Shown here piece by piece: positions 23,970-36,800 of a DNA stretch of 64,000 bases (positions are counted from its first letter, which is position 1; each line of letters begins with the position of its first letter). The DNA comes from Ascaphus truei. Its lineage: Eukaryota > Chordata > Amphibia > Anura > Ascaphidae. Position numbers and translations under genes: made by a program. The notes under the pieces were generated by a model. The model did no database searches and was not told where the DNA came from. It worked only from the letters and a program-made list of their open reading frames with translations. Location of the stretch: NCBI GenBank assembly GCA_036426205.1, contig CM071570.1:73312410-73376409 (forward strand). Reading direction: 5' to 3'.

Positions 23970-25388
23970 TGTGCTTATTTGCATTCCCCCTGCCAACGAA
24001 TCTGGATATCTGCAGTTTTCCTACTGTACGAGTTTCACACTGGGACAGGCCTTGGAGAACCAGTGAGAAGAGGAATTGCTATTGTGACCTGCTGCTGCTG
24101 CACATCGTACTCGTGTATGTGGACAGTTTTCAGATCGCATTTTTCGAAATAGATGGGAGTTAAAAAAAAAAAAAAAAAAAGGAGGAGGTGAATTTTGTAT
24201 TCTGTAATTACTGTATACTCGTTCATCTGAAAATAAATCAAGTTAAATACCGATTATCGCCGTCATTGCACAGGTCAAGAAATTATAAACGTTGAAACGC
24301 TTGGGGGCTCAATGAATGTAACCATTACACACACACTATTTGTGGCTCACAATGGTGGCGTATTGGAGAAAATGTAATGCCAGCAGCATTTGCTTTCTCG
24401 AAATGTCTAACAAAATGTTGTTGTTTTCATAGTTTCCCTGACATGCGTTCCTGGGACATGGCGTTCAGAACTGGTAAGCAATTCCAGCTTTTGCAGCTTA
24501 CTAGGAAGGCAATTATCCCAGGAGAGCTGGCCTCACAAAAACACTCGGAGGTCATGCATATTAATGCAGCTATTTTGACAAAAGTTGCCAATAAATACTT
24601 GTTTTACTCAGCTAACTGCAATATTGTGTAATAAGAACAGAACCACTGAAGACATAACATCCACTTACACTTGTATTTGACTTTCTTACAAGCCCAGGGT
24701 CGTAGCTACTGATTAAACACACACACATTTGTCAATACAGCGTCTCTCTCGATTACAAGACCCGGAGAGTACTTTCTGCATTGGTTTTTCTAACACGCAC
24801 GGTGCTTACAAGCCGATGCAATGCATTCTGGGACAGAAAGACACATTGAAACTGGCACATTAAAGTTTTAACGAACTGCCCATAAACGACCTCTGCTGTT
24901 CCATCGTGAGGTACCAAACTAAAGCAAGTTGACAATAACATATACAAGTATACTGAACACAAGATTGGTGTCAACACAGTATAAACCATTCCCTTTTCCA
25001 TGATGGCTGTGCGCTCGCTCTCTGCGACTGGCGGAAGGAATTAGGCACTCGGCTTATTGTTCTTTACTACAACCTCATGAAAGGCAGAATTCATTGGCTC
25101 TTCCTAATACCCAGATCTTGCTTCAGAAGGGATGTTAAGTATAGGAAGGGAAAGCACTCGCCAAGTAACATTTCATAATGCTCGACTGATGATGCGGTAA
25201 TTGTCACAGAGATTCTTAAAAGAGAACTCTTACTTTAACTACACAGCGTCAGGGGATTAGCAATCTTTTGTGGGAATCTGCTGTTCCTATCTCGTTGGAG
25301 GCAGAGTTCTCATATGAAAATACATAACACCTTATCCCGACATCTTTATTGAGCCCCCACAATTATTTATTTTTGTTTAATTTCCCTG

Positions 25389-25442
<54 letters not shown>

Positions 25443-26920
25443 GTTTGATGCTTCCCATCCTAAAGTTATGGTTACATATACCTGTCCTTTACAGCCATTT
25501 TTCATATTTCCATTAAAAAAATTAAAAAATAGGCCCAGAAATATCATGAAAAAGTATTCCCTTCGTTTTTAAATCCCTGGATGTTGTTTGGGTGCATTTG
25601 CATGTAAGAAAATGAATGGTGAAATGTAGGCTTATGTTGTTCTCGTGTTTTCTGTTATACCTAACAGTGTGTTTTAAGCTGTCGTTTGCGGTCTTTGCTT
25701 TAAGTTTCGACTTCTCGAATGTCTGGTGTAAAAAAACAACAACAAACCCCACTTTAGCAGTGTGATGTGAAGACTGAATCCTTTCATTTCAGATGTTACT
25801 TGATTGGTCCATTAGGAAAACACAATACAGCAGAAGACCAAAGCGAGGTCTCACCTTTTTGTACCTGGCTTTAGCTGTGGCAGCAACAGAAGTAGAGGTT
25901 GGTTGGGCAGCAAAGTGAACTGTTCCATTTCATTGTGAAGTTGATGTGAGAAAATGCAGCAGTGTTATTGCTAGAAGATTGACCCTAATGTGGTTAAGAA
26001 GCCAAAGGCTTGCAAAAAAAGGCACTCTAAAAACTGTGTCAACACAGCTGGTTTAGTCGAATGACACCACTTGTGATGCATTTAGAACCAATAAATGCAA
26101 AAATGTATATCTATTGTAGCTAACAATAGCCAATGAGTGGCTTATGACACTTAAAGATAACAATTATTAAAAAAGTGAATTGTGATCTTTAAAAATATAC
26201 ATAGTAATATATACATAATACAAAAGTTTTGATGAACCCCCTCCTAAACTATAAAATGAATAGACAGTACAAGTGAAAAATCCAGAAAGTGTCTTGGTAC
26301 CTCCACATATTTACAAGTTTGAGAGGTATGACGACTGGTGTATAAGGGCAAGTGAAATTTTCAGTGCCAAAAAATGCCGTAAACAAGGAGGTATTTTCCC
26401 ATGCTTGCTCTTCGCCTTGAAAAAGAACCCGTTTAGAAAAATATATATACATAAACAAAAACGTATTTTCTTTTCAATACCCCATACCAATATTGTCTCT
26501 CTAAGATGGCATCACACAGTAGTTAAACACCTGCTTGTTCCATGTGGCACTAACGTCTCACTCATTGGGAGTGGAGAGTCACCTCACTCTCATTCCATAT
26601 GTCAAGGACACAGAAATGAAAAGACCCTCCATTTTTGAAGTCCGGAGTATTCCATGAGAATGCCAGGTGTTTGGTCCAGAACATCCAAATCCTACTCAAT
26701 CCTTGGACTGTAACAGCTATAAACAAGAAGCTTGTACCTTCACCACATCTTCTGGCCACTGGTAACCATCTCATGACTGGCGTGGGTTTACAAGAACATG
26801 CAAGATGCCATCAAGACTTCCATCTCCATACTCCTATTTGTAGCCGGCAGCAAGCCAGCCAGCCATATAAGATGCAAAATGAACCTGTCAAGCGAGAAAG
26901 TCACTTCAACAAGTCTGCAC
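23970..26920. other. Region downstream of RIN2, probably including its 3' UTR
   Basis: No coding exon recognised. RIN2 transcripts must end here on the minus strand; the AATAAA words read on that strand (for example near 25345 and 25368) are possible polyadenylation signals but none can be preferred. Confidence 0.4.
25391..25440 (+). repeat. (AT)n microsatellite
   Basis: 25 uninterrupted AT units downstream of RIN2 in the intergenic gap. Confidence 0.95.
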
Positions 26921-26921
26921 C

Positions 26922-27230
26922 CTACGCGTTTTCACCATCATAGCTGATGCCTTGTTGGTCATTACTGATGCGTTTGTAGACAAAGTGATAGACTTGAAGC
27001 TGAGGCCGGCTGTGTAGCTCTGCTTTGATTTTCTGAGGGTACGTGTCCTCGCTCAGCTGCTGCCAGGTGTCCTCGATGAAAAGATAGAGGCCATAGTTCT
27101 CAGGGTCTTGCACTTTAAACCTTTGCGCACAGATTTGGCAGACGTCTTCTGTAGTTGTGTAGGGCCTAACGATTAGGGTCTTCCCTGTGCATCCAGTTTC
27201 AATTTCCTGCAGGGCAACTCGCAGGTAGTT
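26922..27230 (-). CDS. RIN2: RIN2 last coding exon (Ras-association domain) and stop
   Basis: It encodes NYLRVALQEIETGCTGKTLI through QVYHFVYKRISNDQQGISYD and GENA, then TAG at 26924-26922. The acceptor is TTCCACACAG. It comprises the RA domain, which binds activated Ras. The final residues differ from human RIN2, and the stop lies in a GAAAACGCGTAGGG string that resembles the hammerhead 3' core (see findings). Confidence 0.94.
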   Translation of the reverse strand, partial: NYLRVALQEIETGCTGKTLIVRPYTTTEDVCQICAQRFKVQDPENYGLYLFIEDTWQQLSEDTYPQKIKAELHSRPQLQVYHFVYKRISNDQQGISYDGENA

Positions 27231-27800
27231 CTGTGTGGAAAAACACAAGCCTATTAGCGATACAAGCATTTAAATCAAGAATCAGCTGCTGCTCTGTGTG
27301 TACATGGCATATTACTGTATATAGTGCAGTGTGCAACAAACAGGCGTTTCTCTGCTGTTGCATGAAATCACTGTGGATTCGATTCTGGCATTAGGTTGGG
27401 TGTTCGGTGTATTTAGTCAGACTTACTATTGCTTTAAACTGAGCATGAACATTATTACGCCGTACGCCCTACGCGTTTCTCTCCTTGGGTGGAGCTTCGT
27501 CAGGGGCAGGAAAGTACATGGAGGGTGGCTCTTACGTACTAAATAGTGTGGGCATTGCCAATGTTACTGAAGCGCCAATCATTGTGACTTGCTGCAGTTC
27601 AATAGCCAATGAATGGTTGGCTGAATGGATGTTATACAGCAGACCTCCATTACTTACATGAGTGTATACATAATTAATTACAAGCGCACTTTAAGGATAA
27701 TTTAATGTTTGTTAGCTTTAAAGTTATTTTACTAAACGGGGTTAGTTATTTATATAGTGATTTATTTATTTTTAAACATACACTTATGTAAAATTCATTG

Positions 27801-27854
<54 letters not shown>

Positions 27855-30800
27855 TGCAGAAATAAAAATTAAGTTTTAACCGCCTGAGAGTGCACCACTC
27901 AAATGTGCTTCTTTTTGGGATAACAGTTATCTTTTTCAACTGCTGTCCTTTTTGATAAACCAATATTATCTCAGCACATAGGTAGCACCAGTTGCCAATC
28001 TTGGCTACATAGGCAACCTCAAATATCCAATACTGATTCATTTGGTGAGCGTTATGACACCTTTTTTGTTTGATTATTCAAAGGCTTCCCTCAAATATAA
28101 TTCTGGTCACACTTCATGTGTATCGTAATTAGAAATGGTTAAATTTTCACCAAAAAGTTTGAATTCATCGCAACATTGCAGCTAATTAGCAAATTTTTTT
28201 TTTAATGAATTTGTCTTAGTTTGAAAAAAGTTTATTAAAAAAAAAAACAATTACGCAAAAATTTCACTAAGCGAAAATTCACACACAAGTGAAGCAAACA
28301 ACGTTTGAAAAAAATAAATATACATAAAAAAACTTGCAGTGAAAAAACAGCAAAATATACTTAGGTGGGAATTGCATGGTTTTAGAGAAATAAATAAAAA
28401 TACAGTTCTAACAGACTTTTGCGGCTTTGCAATGCAAAGAAATAGAAAAGTCTGTCTGAACAATTAACCGATTTGTAACCTTTTGTGAGGATTTTATTTC
28501 AAACATTCCTTTGCACACTTTTTTTTATTGAGAGTAAACTCTGCCAGTTTAAATTCACTTGCCAGCGATAATCAGACCAATAATAAAACAAAATAAAACT
28601 CTTGGATTTTATGAAAACATCAGTGTGGGTCAATACAAAGTTTCAGACTGTTACAGTGTGAAACAACAAAGCCAACGTGTGCGAGAGTGCTGGAAAAATC
28701 GGAACGCGTTTACAGACACGTCACAAAAACTGTTACTGCTTTGTTAATACTTGTGAGTGTATATTAAAGATATATTTGCAAGCCCAAATTAGAACAGCAC
28801 AACCCCATATACCATGCAGTGTACAATAACTGGTCTTTAAGGACTAGAGGGACCTTCAATGCATTGCATACGGGGGACAGCCAAGGTGTTACGGGCAGAA
28901 GACAGAATCCGTCATCTGTTACAAAGTAGTGTTGATCTAGGCCGAGTAGTCCCCAATACAAATTCACAAGGGTAAAATGACTGGTGGCATTCTAAGGAGC
29001 CCCAGAAAATCATATCTGAAATCAATATTTGATGAGGGTGAAAAATATGTCAACACAATTTGCAGACCCAAGTTTTTTGTTGTTGCTGTGGATACTGGTA
29101 ACTTGGCGGTACTCCATTATTCCACAGGCTGATTACAATGCCCACTGGTGGACTCACGCACCCTACCTGGAAGTCATCAATAGATGGGATTGTTCTGTTG
29201 GTTGTTCTCCTCCGGTGCCATTGCTTTAGGGTATCCCTGGCCTGGGAATTAAGCAAGCGTGCGGCTTGCTCTTCCTGGAAATTCTTTATCAGAGAAAGTG
29301 CTCCGTATGCGCTTGTCAAGTAGTAACCTCCTGTGAGGAGAGAAAAAAAACAAAAGGATTTTCCAGAGGAAGTGGAACAGAAAATCACCTAAAAACCCTG
29401 TCTAGCAGAAACAGAAGCACTTGTTTGGCTTGTCAACAACAATAATCGAACCACAGGTAACAAAAAAAGGCAAATTCAAAAAGCGGTTCTAGAAAATATA
29501 TTTATCAAAAAGCAAGACTATGGAGTCTTGTCTCGTCTTTCGTTTTTTCTGATGTGGTGACACATTGCTGAACATCCTGACTAAATTATATTTCTGAAGC
29601 ATTACATTTTCACTTTGTTTTTCTATAGCTATTTTGCACTGTGCACACGTTGGTGAAAACAGGGATGCAGAGGGTAGACGTACCCAAACCAGCCCAATCC
29701 ATAAACATTCGTATTAAATGGGTATAATTATATCAGGTGCCATAGGTCACATGACTATTTTGGGGTACTTCTCTCCGATGGAAACTAAACATCCAGCGAT
29801 ATGGTAAAGACCTTTTGCTGCTACACTCCCACAACCCTCCTACCACTTTGGACTTTGCTTGCCTCACCTGGCAAGGCATCCAATTCAATCGTAATGTTCT
29901 AAGTACAGGGGATCTGTAGTTAATATCAAATACTAGGTGCTACAATTTTATTTACACTGCTTTTGTCCAAACACGTTGGTGTTTAAAGTCTATTTCTTCT
30001 AATTAAAATGATTTAATCTACTATGCCTTATAGAAGAAAAGCAATGGTGGTGATTGTGTAGGTAATATAAACATGGACTCGAGGCAAATCCACTGGATTC
30101 ATTCGGATTTAACATATTGTCTGAACTACAATGGATATAAGGCCTGTTATTTTTCAAAATCACACACATGGCCTATTCCAAGAAATCATTCGATGACCAG
30201 GGGCAAAATCTCATTGTAGCTTCAGAAGAATCCCGTGACCTAATTTGTCATTGCCCTTTCCTCCCCCATATAAAATAAGGGACCAACGCGACAAAGTACT
30301 TTTGGTCTGAAATGTAATGATTGCAAAGGCAGTCAAACTTGAAACAGCGGTAGAAGTCTGTAAAATTACATTTTTTTAATTCTTAATTTCTTAAACATTG
30401 GAGAAAAGTTTTTAGGGACCATGTTTCAGAAATGTTTATACCATATTTATGCTTGAAAAATATAAACATGAGACTTTTAATACATTCTCCTTGGAACTTG
30501 TGAGTGTATAATTAATAAAGTAGTGGTACTCCATGTTCTCCAGTACCATCAAACATCCACCTCTGACTTGTATATCCATGGCAGCTGGAGACCCTTACTC
30601 AATATGCTATGAAGCAGTCTGCCCTGTGCAGGACAAAATCTTGGCTCCATTTTAATGGAGTAAAATCTTCTCCAGAATGTAGCAAATACAAATATCACTT
30701 ATGAGCACATTCACGCCTCAGACAGGTCTGCAACCCTGCTTTTCACCATCATCTCCTAGCATACAGTGCTTCCACTGCAGCAAGGGATTCTGGGAAATGA

Positions 30801-33800
30801 CTTGCAAATGAGCTCTCAGAGTGTCTCCAGAATGTGGAAGACAGTTTCATAACATTGAATGAGCGCCTGAATGTCTTGGCTTTTCCTGCAATGAGTGAAA
30901 TCTTCCTTTTAAAACTTTTTTTTTAAGTGTGTTGCTCCTACATTAATTACATCATACTTGCTATCGGGCATTGTCAAGTGTTTTGTTATCTCCTGAGATG
31001 CCAGAACATTGTGCTACAGGAAAGCGTCTGGTTGAAGGCTTGAAAAAGACTAGTTTAGGAAGGGAGGAGGCCGCCTCTCCCAGTTATCTGAAACATACCG
31101 CTCACTCAACAGGAAGGAACTACTTAGTGCAACTTGACCACATAATAACACAGGAATTCGGCCATGGAAAAAAACACGAGCAAGTACATTCTACAAAATA
31201 ACGCAATACAAGCCAAGGAAAATTTTCGTCAACTTGTGTTACCTCTTTGCAGGAAGCATTCAGATTAGTTTCGTTTGCTCAATAAAAAAGGTGCAGTCCG
31301 CATTTTTTCTTTTATTAATAGTAATAATAATAATAATTTTTTACTTAGTAAAGCAGGGTGGTTTCCTAAAGCAGGAACAGCCCTACTTTATCAGTTCACA
31401 AAATAGTTCAGTGTGTTGGTCCCTATATTTTCAGGAGGAAAAACATGTTCACATGCAACACAAGTGCCACCAACCCATTAAAAAACGGGGCATACTTGTT
31501 ACCATGTACTAAAGCAGGGGTGCGCAAATTGGGGGCGCAAGATTTTTCTGGGGGGGGCGCGGCAGCTGCAGAGGCCCCGCGCTCTGTCCAACTGCATTTA
31601 AATTAAGTGCTGGGGGATCGCGTGAGGCCTCTGCAGTGTCTCCTACATTGTCTTCGGCGTCACGTCACCCCGCGTGTCATTTCACGCCGCATTTTAGGTA
31701 ATGTTACATCCAATATAACAAAAAATATATAGTTACCAGTTGACAATTTACAAGCATACACGTGCAGCCCCGTCACGGCATGACCACTCTTTCATAGGTA
31801 GTGTTAGGACCTGCATACTGACCATGCCATGACGTGACTGCAGGCTTATAATGCTTTGGCCAAAGAGTTTAAGTAAATGACCCTTACTTATGAGAAAACA
31901 AACACAAGTATTTAACTATATATTTTTGGTCATATTGGATGTAGCATTGGGAATTTGTGTCTTTTGTTGTACACACACACTGTAGTGGGTGTTCGGCTTA
32001 GAGCTTGCAGGGATTGTTTATATTCATGTACTAAGGTTCTCTTCATTCGCTATCCATTTTCTATATCCAGAAATACCAAGAGCAAAACATCTGAAGTTTA
32101 TGTGAAACATCTCACACGGAACTGGTGAGCGCTGATACAATGTCTTACAATAGGTTGTGCTTTTAATTGTAGCACACTGAAAGCTGTGTATGTTTCAATT
32201 GCTTTATCATAGTTATGACTCATTTACTTTACTTGGAGCATTGCATTATACAGTATGTGCACATTGATATCAGGCATATATGCAAACTCTTTCCAAAGAA
32301 TATTAACAGATTTGCTGAACCGTGCTATGTGTATAAAAGTCGTAGCACAGAAGTTAGAGCTCTTGAGTCAGACTCTGGGAAAAGCGCAGTTAACCTGTGT
32401 TGAGAATTTAAAACTGCATACCATCTTTATGGTTACGCCACCATACGTCCTAAATCTAAAAAAAAAAAACAACACTTTACCTTCTCCATGCAGAAGAGCC
32501 GGGTCCAGCAGCTCCATCATGTATTCAATCTCCGTGTCCAGTTCCAGCATGTCACACTGAGCCACCACGTAGGTCAACACTGGCAAAAAGTCATCAGCCC
32601 CATACATCCTCCCTAGAAGATATGATAAGAAACGGTCAATGTGATCAATCAGATGTAGAAGTCCTAAAAAAAAATCTTCACTTACAGTGGATGCACTCCA
32701 GTAAATAATACTGGCAGTGAAAGGGTTTATCAGGTCACATACATAAGCAGGTGTGAAATGACAGATACAAGGGATGAGATCTCTACCAGACTTTCTTTTA
32801 ATACATTATAATAAAGGAGAGTATTTCTGGTCTCCTTTATATAAAATGAGGTTTAGGTTTTTAGGTATTTTAACCCGCGATACTTTATGATAAAATATCA
32901 TGGCAGCTGGATCATTTCCAGTCCTGACCAGCGTGGAACCCATCAGGTTACATAACATAGCCCAATGTGCTCAGAGCGCCAACCCCAAAATTACTGAAGT
33001 CGCCGGAAACCATCTTGTTCCATATGCCAGATCGCTAGTGACCCATGGAAGAGACAGTACGCTCAGGGTCATCTCCTTAATCAAAATACATCAAGGACAT
33101 AGAGACACATTTGTGGAGAATGTCTTTAACAGAATGCAAGAAATAATACTAAAACAAACCACAGGCTTTATTTAAATAGAAATACTATTGAGAAAATAAT
33201 GTATAGCTGAGTTCCAGTCTTGTCCTACGGATAGACATTATGAAGCCATGATACAAGGCAGATTTCCTCCCCTCCCCCCTCCCCTATATTACTATGTATG
33301 TAAATCCATGCCACTTTTGGAGAATTTTGTTAGTGCTACATAACTCATACAGTATGACCATTAGCTCATATGAACACACGTGCAATTGTATCAGCCGATT
33401 GTCAGAATAGTTCCAGCATTTCTATTCTGCTCCCACTAGTTAAAGCATGGAGCCTTCAGACAATCAGAACATATTCCTGTGGCACATTACGCTTTTTGCA
33501 AATCAGAGTTAAGAAAAAAATAATTATGCAATTGTATGCTTATGCATCCATTTGTGGCAAAAGCAAAACACCTTTTTCTAAAGACATGTAAATTTATAGC
33601 AGCTATACCTGAGTTATTCTCCATGCACGTGTAAATGAGTTTGCAGACTCTCAACAGAAGCATCACTTTCTTCTCAGGGGAATACATCTTCTGCATGGTC
33701 AAGAACTTGACTTTGATCTTTTCCACATCCACAAAATCTGGTGTTGGAGTAAGCACACCCAGTTCCTGCGGGGTCCTCTGCCTGACCAGCTGCAGGTTCT

Positions 33801-36800
33801 CCTTCAGCTGCCTCCACGACCCGTCCGCGGTGCGGAATTCCTTCAGCATGGTCTCAATGTAGCTCTTCAGTGGCTTTAAGATGCATTTGTGCATTGCCTT
33901 CTCCAAGACCACATCTGAAACCAGAATGCAAGCTCGTTACACTTCAGAGCAAGGACATGGGACACAAGTTCATGGCAGAGAACACTCACTAATTCGGCCT
34001 GTTGTTGCCATCTGATATATCGCCATGTGGGACTTGAAGAACTGTAGACATTTTGGAAGTTGTGACACATCTTATTGGGCTGACGAGAGTATGTCACATG
34101 TATATACTGTAAGCTTTGTTTAAACTTCTGTATGCGCATATTACATCTCAAAAATATAAATGTGATAAATCGTTCATGTCGGAAAAGCTGATGTAGTCTC
34201 TTTGCAATGCGTTGAAAACACTGCCGGCGCTATATAAATAAAGGTATGCATACATGTACACAACCTGCCTGCCTATGTCCCCTGTCTAACTTTCCTAAGG
34301 GGTCCTTGTTACTTCCTTTTTGAATTACATTAACTATATATACGACCAGGTCACGTTTTTTTGTTTTTTAAATTTGGGGTTTATTTTAACCTAGTTTTGT
34401 ATTCCTGTGTTTTCAATTAGTTGAAATATACCTTTGCATACAGTGTCTGCAGTATTCTTGCAGTATTGCTTTATACACAGCACAGGGCATCAATACTGCT
34501 AATCCTCCAGTCTCCTATCCTCCTTAAAAACAGACAGTACCTTCTCTCTGGGGGTGGGGGGGGAGGGGGTATTCGGGGGGCATGGCCATGACGTCACAGA
34601 GCTGGTTCGCCCTCATTGGGTGAACTGCTCACGTGATGTGCTTGCCGACGAGAAATTCAAATTTGCTTGCTCTGCAAGCAGCGAAGCGCCAAGCATGCGC
34701 AGGAGCTTGCTCACGCTGGCCACACACATTGCCTCAATGTGTTTCATAGCGGCCAGCGTGAGCGCGCCCGCCCGCTCAGCGCCACCCTGGCCGAGGCCTA
34801 ACTCAGGCTTCTCTAGATTCATTTTTCTGCTGCTTCAACCTGAGGGGGTCACCCACACTGGATCTATATGCCACGCTAAAAAACGAAAAAGGGTATAGTT
34901 TTTGTTACGTATATAGGGTTACATATATTAGGACTAGAGACGATAGGGGAGTTATTTAAACAAGGTGGCGCTGTTGATGCATGGAGTATCTGTCAGTAAG
35001 CATTTCTTTCATACTTGTTTTTTGTTTTGTTTAGCCGAGCGGTAGTAATTGCAACCTCAGCATTTAATACATTATTATATAAACATGTTTTACCAGGAAA
35101 TAATACATTGGGAGTTGCCTCTCGTTTTCATTGCATTGCAGTTACCCAGAATGTGTGCCATGTGCAATTTGCTAGCAATCTTAACGGTAAAACACCGTTC
35201 TTCACAAATAGCTGGCGGTGACGAATGGCCACTCCTCGCCCTGTGCGGCGTGTTTCACAGCAAGTGGCAACTTGTTTTTCCTTTATTATTTTAATAGTAT
35301 AAGGTAAGACACTTAATTTAGGAACGTCTGCAAATGTTTCAAGCACGGGGCGCAAAAAGATTGCTCTTGTAAAAAGTGAGACATTTCATTCCCTGGGCTC
35401 CGAGTTACACATCACTGACTGGTCATAAGGGCAGATATCGTATCCCCATAATTAAGAGTAAATCTGCAACATTGCTAGACACTACTTGCGTAAGAAATCA
35501 CATTTCTGTTTGCCAACAATTATTACTTTTTAGGTATTAATGATTTTTTTTAAATTATAACTCAACACAGGTACTGCACAATTACACATTTACATGCATG
35601 TTAGTGTTGTTGCTGCTCAATCTAATAACTGAAGATTTTACTCTTTTACACTTGAACTGAAGTTTTATTGATCCTTGTAAGGCCCGGGCCATAGAGGGGT
35701 GGGGAGTTCCGAGCCGCGCTGACGCTGAGGCTCGCCTGCTGAAATCTGGGCGATTTCATGCCTATACAGGCGAGCCAGCGTCCGCGATCGGAGGCGGGGG
35801 AAGACTGAGGGAGGCGGGGCAGTGACATCGCTGGGCCAATCGCCCGCAACGCACTGACGTCTACGTCACGGCGCCGACGTCACGCAGCTCCTCTCTCATT
35901 GGATGTTTTCAGCCGACAGCGCGCTGAAAAATAGCTTGGCGCTCGGCTGAAAACTCCAGCGCCTCCGCACGCCTGCGCGAGCCCCCTCTCAAGGCATCCT
36001 CATTGAGGATGCAGAGGCTCAGCGTCCGCACGGCTCAGCACGGCCTGTCCGTCTATGGACTCGGCCTAAGGTGTACACGAGTCTTTGATCGAGTGCTCTC
36101 TGTTTTATTTTTTGATTTTGTGTCTATTCTACAGTTTTTTGAGACAAGCGCAAAGTTACTTTTTTTGTATATATTTTGTATCTTTTAGTTTACCCACAAA
36201 ACAGCATATTTTCTTCTAGAATTCATAAGTGGGAACAGTAGTGAAAAGAGCCCTCCTGCTGTGTGCAACAAGATGTGGTAACATCTCCCCCAGAGAATGC
36301 TGGCGTTCTGGCAGGGCTGAAGGAGCGGCTCAGTGAGTAAAGGCCCGGTCTCTCAAACCAATGACACAGGGAATTAAACCTGTCTCCCTGGCTTCAACCT
36401 CAGTGTCGGCTCCTTGTGACCTTGGGCAAGTCACTTTATCTCCCTGTGCCTCAGGCATCAAAAACAGACTGTAATCTCATGCGGGCAGGGACTGTGTGTC
36501 TGTAAAAATCCTATGTACAATGCTGTTTACTGCGCACTATACTGTAATTGTGAAGCGCTTTATATCGCATTGGGAAAAAAGAACTATATGAAATAAACTA
36601 AGTTATTAAAGTTATTTTTTAAAAAAGTTAGAAGATTACTTTCTCAGCCACACTGCTAGATAACAAACAATGAAATCCAACAGGGTTAGGTTTTGCATTG
36701 TGCAAAATTAGAACTGAAGTTTTCAATTAAATACAGGAAATTAGTTATTTAATTAAAAGAAGTGGTTTTCCATGCAAAAACATTACTTGAAAAACAGAAT

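Noticed and set aside
26273..26638. 121-codon plus-strand open frame beside the RIN2 3' end
   Set aside because: Opposite the likely RIN2 3' UTR, no conserved motif and no splice or promoter context.
36321..36400. Functional tRNA gene
   Set aside because: A- and B-box-like words are present but no cloverleaf forms; the body and repeated head identify a SINE.
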